Source of the DNA: Pseudomonas syringae
GTDB taxonomy: Bacteria; Pseudomonadota; Gammaproteobacteria; Pseudomonadales; Pseudomonadaceae
Direction of reading: 5' to 3'
Assembly: GCF_000737245.1 (NCBI RefSeq)
Contig: NZ_JPQU01000056.1
Coordinates: forward strand, 162,201-226,200
Length of the DNA stretch: 64,000 nucleotides
Part shown: piece after piece, positions 59,808 to 64,000 of the stretch
Position numbering within the stretch: the first letter of the stretch is position 1
Layout: each line of letters begins with the position of its first letter
The notes under the pieces: model-generated
What the model was told of the DNA's origin: nothing
Database searches by the model: none
What the model saw: only the letters and a program-made list of their open reading frames with translations
Position numbers and translations under genes: made by a program

Positions 59808-59894
59808 GTAGGAGCGCGCTTGCCCGCGATGCGATTTCATAATCAGCCCATTTTTAGCCTGTACCGACGTCATCGCGGGCAAGCGCGCTCCTAC
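59808..59894. repeat. REPIN (REP doublet)
   Basis: GTAGGAGCGCGCTTGCCCGC (from 59808) and GCGGGCAAGCGCGCTCCTAC (to 59894), perfect arms around about 40 bases. Confidence 0.9.
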
Positions 59895-59984
59895 TGAGTG
59901 AGTGTTGGCTCCTGAGTTTTACCTGTGGGGACATCGTGATCCCTACCCACATTAGAAATTAATTTTCATAAGTTGTTTTTAATT

Positions 59985-60022
59985 TCTGTTTTCGTGTAAA
60001 TTATTTTCATCACGAAAACAGA
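59985..60022. promoter_or_regulatory. 12-bp inverted repeat, candidate RpiR operator
   Basis: Perfect arms TCTGTTTTCGTG (59985-59996) and CACGAAAACAGA (60011-60022) around a 14-base AT-rich centre, 152 bases before the permease start. The centre-to-centre distance suits a dimer of helix-turn-helix proteins. The RpiR gene at 61525 is the local regulator. Confidence 0.65.
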
Positions 60023-60174
60023 GATAAAAATAATGACTGCCTGTGATCGCCGTTCCCCCAGCCTTGCTCCGTCTTTAGCAACACCTCTGCCGAGATTTTC
60101 TGGAACCCCTCCTCACCGACCCATCCGTCTGTGCTGAGCCATTCAAACTCCACTCTCTGCAAGGATCATGCTCC

Positions 60175-61524
60175 ATGACGCCATCCCCTGGTCTGTCGCT
60201 GTTGGTTTACGCCGCTGTCGCGATCATCGCCTTGATCGTGTTGATTGCCCGTTACCGCCTCAACCCTTTTATCGTCATCACCCTGGTTTCCGTCGGCCTG
60301 GCGCTGGTCGCCGGCATGCCCGCCAGCGGTGTGGTTGCCTCCTATGAAGCCGGTGTCGGTAAAACCCTGGGGCACATTGCCCTGGTGGTCGCGCTGGGTA
60401 CCATGCTTGGCAAGATGATGGCCGAATCCGGCGGTGCCGAGCAGGTGGCCCGCACCCTGATCGACCGCTTCGGTGAACGCAATGCCCACTGGGCCATGGT
60501 CTGCATCGCCTTTCTGGTGGGGCTGCCACTGTTCTTCGAAGTCGGCTTCGTATTGCTGGTGCCAATTGCCTTTACGGTGGCGCGCCGGGTCGGGGTGTCG
60601 ATTCTGATGGTCGGTTTGCCGATGGTCGCCGGTCTGTCGGTGGTCCACGCGCTGGTGCCGCCCCACCCGGCCGCGATGCTCGCGGTTCAGGCTTATCAAG
60701 CCTCTGTGGGCCAGACCCTGTTCTACGCGATTCTGATCGGCATCCCGACCGCGATCATTGCCGGGCCGATCTACGCCAAATTCATCGTGCCGCGCATTCA
60801 ATTGCCGGATGAGAACCCGCTGGCCAGGCAGTTTCTTGATCGCGAGCCACGGACCAAACTGCCGAGTTTCGGCCTGACCATGGCCACCATTCTGCTGCCT
60901 GTGGTACTGATGCTGCTGGGCGGCTGGGCCAACCTGATCAGCACACCGGGCAGCGGTTTCAACAGCTTCCTGCTGTTCATCGGCAACTCGGTAATCGCCC
61001 TGCTGCTGGCCACCTTGCTAAGCTTCTGGACACTGGGTATCGCTCAAGGCTTCAATCGCGACTCGATTCTGAAATTCACTAACGAATGCCTCGCCCCGAC
61101 CGCCAGCATCACGCTGCTGGTCGGTGCGGGTGGCGGTTTGAACAAGATTCTGGTCGACAGTGGTGTAACCAACGAAATCGTCGGCCTGGCCCAGGATTTC
61201 CACCTGTCGCCACTGCTCATGGGTTGGTTGTTCGCCGCCCTGATGCGTGTCGCAACCGGCTCGGCAACCGTAGCGATGACCACTGCTTCCGGTATCGTCG
61301 CGCCCGTCGCTCTGGGCCTTGGCTATCCGCATCCCGAGTTGCTGGTGCTGGCCACAGGCGCAGGCTCGGTGATTTTTTCCCACGTCAACGACGGTGGTTT
61401 CTGGCTTATCAAGGAGTACTTCAATATGACCGTGGCACAAACCTTCAAGACCTGGACGGTGCTGGAGACCTTGATTTCCGTGGTGGCGTTCGCGCTGACG
61501 CTGGGTCTGGCGCAGGTTCTCTGA
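60175..61524 (+). CDS. GntP-family permease
   Basis: A 449-residue proton-driven importer of the gluconate/D-serine family with about twelve to fourteen membrane segments. Family blocks are MPASGVVASYEAGVGKTLGHIALVVALGTMLGKMMAESGGAEQVA and the C-terminal HVNDGGFWLIKEYF. Its partners (D-aminoacylase, RpiR) suggest transport of D-amino acids or N-acyl-D-amino acids rather than gluconate. AAGGA precedes the ATG. It abuts the regulator (TGAGTG). Confidence 0.92.
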   Translation: MTPSPGLSLLVYAAVAIIALIVLIARYRLNPFIVITLVSVGLALVAGMPASGVVASYEAGVGKTLGHIALVVALGTMLGKMMAESGGAEQVARTLIDRFGERNAHWAMVCIAFLVGLPLFFEVGFVLLVPIAFTVARRVGVSILMVGLPMVAGLSVVHALVPPHPAAMLAVQAYQASVGQTLFYAILIGIPTAIIAGPIYAKFIVPRIQLPDENPLARQFLDREPRTKLPSFGLTMATILLPVVLMLLGGWANLISTPGSGFNSFLLFIGNSVIALLLATLLSFWTLGIAQGFNRDSILKFTNECLAPTASITLLVGAGGGLNKILVDSGVTNEIVGLAQDFHLSPLLMGWLFAALMRVATGSATVAMTTASGIVAPVALGLGYPHPELLVLATGAGSVIFSHVNDGGFWLIKEYFNMTVAQTFKTWTVLETLISVVAFALTLGLAQVL

Positions 61525-62385
61525 GTGGACATCCTTTACCAGATACGCGCTCGACAGGACTCATTCAGCGCCGGTGAAGCGCGTATCGCGAAACTGATCC
61601 TCAGTGACGTGGCGTTTGCCGCCAGCGCCAGTCTGGATGAGCTCGCCAGCCGGGCCGAGGTCAGCAGCGCCACCCTGTCGCGCTTCGCCCGCAGTATCGG
61701 CTGCCGGGATCTGCGCGACCTGCGCCTGCAACTGGCTCAGGCCAGTGGCGTGGGCAGCCGATTTCTCAATCCGGAGCAGACACCCGAGCAATCGGCGTTT
61801 TTCTCGCAAATTGTCAGCGACATTGAATCGACCTTACGTCAGCACCTGGCAGGCTTCGACGAATCGCGCTTCGCCGCTGCGGTGGCGATGCTGAGCGGGA
61901 CGCGAATGATCCACGCGTTCGGCATGGGGGGCTGCTCCAGTCTGTGCAGCGAGGAATTACAAACCCGCCTGGTGCGTCTGGGCTTTCCCATCGCCGCTTG
62001 CCGGGATCCGGTGATGATGCGCTTGATCGCAGCGACCCTTGGCCCGGAAAACAGCCTGATTGCCTGCTCCCTCAGTGGCCGCACGCCGGAGCTGATTGAG
62101 GCGCTAAAACTGGCCCGCAGCTACGGGACAAAAATTCTCGCCATCACCCTGCCCGACTCACCACTGGGCCAGTTGGCCGATGTAGTCCTGCCGTTGCAGA
62201 TCGCCGAGACCAATTTCATCTACAAACCTACGGCAGCGCGCTACGGCATGCTGCTGACCATCGACGTGCTCGCCACTGAACTGGCGCTGCTGGCACCTGA
62301 GGACAATCAGGAACGGCTGCGGCGGATCAAGCTGGCCCTCGATGACTATCGCGGCGGTGAAGACGGCCTGCCGTTGGGGGACTGA
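61525..62385 (+). CDS. RpiR-family regulator
   Basis: 286 residues. The N-terminal HTH_6 (about 1-75) has FSAGEARIAKLILSDVAFAASASLDELASRAEVSSATLSRFARSIG, and a SIS sugar-isomerase-like domain follows (about 120-260: IHAFGMGGCSSLCSEELQTRLVRLG; IACSLSGRTPELIEALKLA). It starts with GTG directly after the permease stop. It probably represses the operon through the 12-bp inverted repeat upstream. The SIS domain may bind a phosphorylated or acylated ligand. Confidence 0.92.
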   Translation: MDILYQIRARQDSFSAGEARIAKLILSDVAFAASASLDELASRAEVSSATLSRFARSIGCRDLRDLRLQLAQASGVGSRFLNPEQTPEQSAFFSQIVSDIESTLRQHLAGFDESRFAAAVAMLSGTRMIHAFGMGGCSSLCSEELQTRLVRLGFPIAACRDPVMMRLIAATLGPENSLIACSLSGRTPELIEALKLARSYGTKILAITLPDSPLGQLADVVLPLQIAETNFIYKPTAARYGMLLTIDVLATELALLAPEDNQERLRRIKLALDDYRGGEDGLPLGD

Positions 62386-62388
62386 ACC

Positions 62389-63846
62389 ATGCTTTATGAC
62401 CTGATCATTCGCGACGCACTGGTGATTGACGGTAGCGACCAGCCGGGGTTTCGCGCCGACGTGGCGATTCGCGAGGGTCGCATCCAGCGGATCGGCAACC
62501 TGGACGGCGTCTCGGCAGTTGAGGAAATCAACGCTGCAGGCCGGGTCCTGGCACCGGGCTTCATCGACGTGCATACCCACGACGACACAGTGGTGATCCG
62601 CAAGCCGCAGATGCTGCCCAAGATCAGCCAGGGCGTAACCACAGTGATCGTCGGCAACTGCGGGATCAGTGCCTCGCCGGTATCCCTGGCAGGCGATCCA
62701 CCGGATCCGATGAACCTGCTGGGCACCTCGACGGCTTTTGTTTATCCGCGCTTCAACGACTATCGCAATGCGGTGGACAAGGCGCGCCCAGCGGTCAACG
62801 TCGCCGCGTTGATTGGCCATACAGCATTGCGCAGCAATCACATGGATGATCTGCAGCGCAGCGCAAGCCCGGACGAAATCAGTGCCATGCGCGCTCAGCT
62901 GCGCGACAGCCTGGAGTCAGGCGCATTGGGCTTGTCCACCGGGCTGGCCTACGCCTCGGCGTTTTCTGCGAAGACTACTGAGGTCAAGCAACTGGCCGAG
63001 GAATTGACGGCATTTGGCGCGGTATACACCACCCATCTGCGCAGCGAATTCGAGCCGGTGCTGGAGGCCATGGACGAAGCTTTCGACATTGGCCGCCACG
63101 CCAAAGCGCCGGTGGTGATCTCCCACATGAAATGCGCTGGCGCCGGGAACTGGGGGCGCAGTCCGCAATTGTTGGCGTCGCTGGAAAAGGCCGCAGAAAA
63201 TCACCCGGTGGGCTGCGACTGCTATCCCTACGCCGCCAGCTCATCAACGCTGGATCTCAAACAGGTCACCGACGCGTTTCGCATCACCATCACCTGGTCG
63301 ACGCCGTACCCGGATCAAAGTGGTCGAGATTTGAAAGACATCGCCGCCGACTGGCAACTGTCGCTGCTGGACACCGCCCGCAAGCTACAACCGGCGGGCG
63401 CGGTGTATTACGGCATGGACGAGAAAGACGTGGAGCGGATCATGAGCCATCCGCTGTCGATGATCGGCTCCGATGGCCTGCCGGAAGACCCATTTCCCCA
63501 TCCGCGCCTGTGGGGTGCTTTTCCCAGAGTGCTCGGCCATTTCAGCCGCGACCTGGGTCTGTTCCCGCTGCATACCGCGGTGCACAAGATGACTGGCCTG
63601 TCAGCGGCGCGCTTTGGTTTGCACGAGCGCGGCCTGATTCGTGAAGGCTATTGGGCGGATCTGGTGCTGTTCAACCCCGATACCGTGCGCGACGTGGCGG
63701 ACTTCAAAGACCCGAAACGCGCTGCCGAGGGCATTGATGGGGTTTGGGTCAATGGTCAGTTGAGCTATGCCGATGGCAAAGCCCAGGGTGAGCGGCAAGG
63801 AAGGTTTTTGCCGAGGAGCGGGTCGTTGGTGGATGGGTTTAGCTGA
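62389..63846 (+). CDS. N-acyl-D-amino-acid deacylase (D-aminoacylase)
   Basis: A 485-residue amidohydrolase-superfamily zinc enzyme. The metal site HTHDD (VHTHDDTVV) is near residue 64, the metal cysteine lies in VIVGNCGIS near 91, THLRSE is near 213 and HMKCAGAGNWG follows. The catalytic Asp is in MIGSDGLPEDPFPHPRLWG. It releases free D-amino acids from N-acyl forms in the cytosol. It is 3 bases after rpiR, the third gene of the operon. An N-acyl-D-glutamate or general specificity cannot be decided. Confidence 0.93.
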   Translation: MLYDLIIRDALVIDGSDQPGFRADVAIREGRIQRIGNLDGVSAVEEINAAGRVLAPGFIDVHTHDDTVVIRKPQMLPKISQGVTTVIVGNCGISASPVSLAGDPPDPMNLLGTSTAFVYPRFNDYRNAVDKARPAVNVAALIGHTALRSNHMDDLQRSASPDEISAMRAQLRDSLESGALGLSTGLAYASAFSAKTTEVKQLAEELTAFGAVYTTHLRSEFEPVLEAMDEAFDIGRHAKAPVVISHMKCAGAGNWGRSPQLLASLEKAAENHPVGCDCYPYAASSSTLDLKQVTDAFRITITWSTPYPDQSGRDLKDIAADWQLSLLDTARKLQPAGAVYYGMDEKDVERIMSHPLSMIGSDGLPEDPFPHPRLWGAFPRVLGHFSRDLGLFPLHTAVHKMTGLSAARFGLHERGLIREGYWADLVLFNPDTVRDVADFKDPKRAAEGIDGVWVNGQLSYADGKAQGERQGRFLPRSGSLVDGFS

Positions 63847-63899
63847 TACCTGACCAGTGAATCCAAAACCCTGTGGGAGTGATCTCAATATTGGCGCAA

Positions 63900-63998
63900 C
63901 GACGTGGGACCGGCTTCAGCCGGGAAGGCGGTATTTCAGACAATAAATATCGGGTGGATGTACTGGCCTCTTCCCGGCTAAAGCCGGTCCCACGTCGT
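63900..63998. repeat. REPIN, GGACCGGCTT class (copy B)
   Basis: CGACGTGGGACCGGCTTCAG and the inverse ending GGTCCCACGTCG. The inner 90 bases match copy A (53113-53202) at 85 positions, in the same orientation. Confidence 0.92.
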
Positions 63999-64000
63999 CG

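Larger units (their letters stand above)
59753..60174. other. 422-base region upstream of the GntP operon
   Basis: Contains the REPIN at 59808-59894 and then a strikingly AT-rich block (about 59950-60034) with the inverted repeat described next. About 140 bases of untranslated leader follow, in which I see no gene. Confidence 0.6.

Noticed and set aside
1..64000. REPINs considered as a CRISPR array or attachment sites
   Set aside because: They are isolated inverted doublets between genes, with no regular spacing, unique spacers, cas genes or integrase.

Overview
The window looks like chromosomal DNA of a Pseudomonas of the fluorescens group. Evidence is the gene order gap / mfd / csiV-like / MTI phosphorylase / nagZ / psrA / lexA / sulA / topA / fadA-fadB / universal stress protein / uup / slt / yegS, which is the order I know from Pseudomonas chromosomes, the high GC coding bias, and about fifteen Pseudomonas-style REP doublets (REPINs) lying only between genes. 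No rRNA, tRNA, CRISPR array, transposase, integrase or phage gene was seen.

Layout. 1-1.5 kb: end of an unknown gene and an MFS tricarboxylate symporter. 1.5-31 kb: conserved housekeeping block. It holds gap (with a long N-terminal extension), mfd, a CsiV-like protein, a SWIM/SNF2 helicase, MTI phosphorylase with nagZ, the fatty-acid regulator psrA (palindromic operator in its own promoter), the SOS pair lexA-sulA (two SOS boxes), topA, the fatty-acid beta-oxidation operon fadBA, a universal stress protein, uup, slt, a MOSC protein, cheV and yegS. 31.6-45.9 kb: an eleven-gene co-directional exopolysaccharide operon closely matching psl (pslA, B, D, E, F, G, H, I, J, an acetyltransferase, pslK). 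It has no pslC, and most junctions overlap or are only a few bases apart. 46-57.5 kb: an amide/urea module on two strands. Minus strand: urtA-B-C-D-E, fmdA and fmdB. Plus strand, divergent: a very large hybrid sensor kinase whose sensory part is a complete NCS1-type permease, followed by an overlapping LuxR-type response regulator. 57.5-59.8 kb: a small hydrophilic protein and a divergent MBL-fold hydrolase / TetR pair. 60-63.9 kb: a GntP permease, RpiR regulator and D-aminoacylase operon for N-acyl-D-amino acids.

How the parts fit. The most interesting unit is 46-57.5 kb. A transporter-like receptor fused to a hybrid histidine kinase, with an eight-cysteine module between permease and kinase, sits divergently from an ABC importer and an amidase acting on small amides or urea. 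The shared intergenic region has a perfect 8-bp-arm palindrome of TGACGTA-type half-sites plus a third half-site placed over the predicted urtA promoter. I infer that the permease-kinase senses an amide or ureide, phosphorylates the LuxR regulator and switches on uptake and hydrolysis. The psl-like operon, the psrA/fadBA pair (regulator and its classical target in one window) and the D-amino-acid operon with a 12-bp inverted repeat are secondary points of interest.

Limits: functions come from recognising families by eye. No alignment, fold prediction or database search was run. Residue numbers are counts from the chosen start codons.
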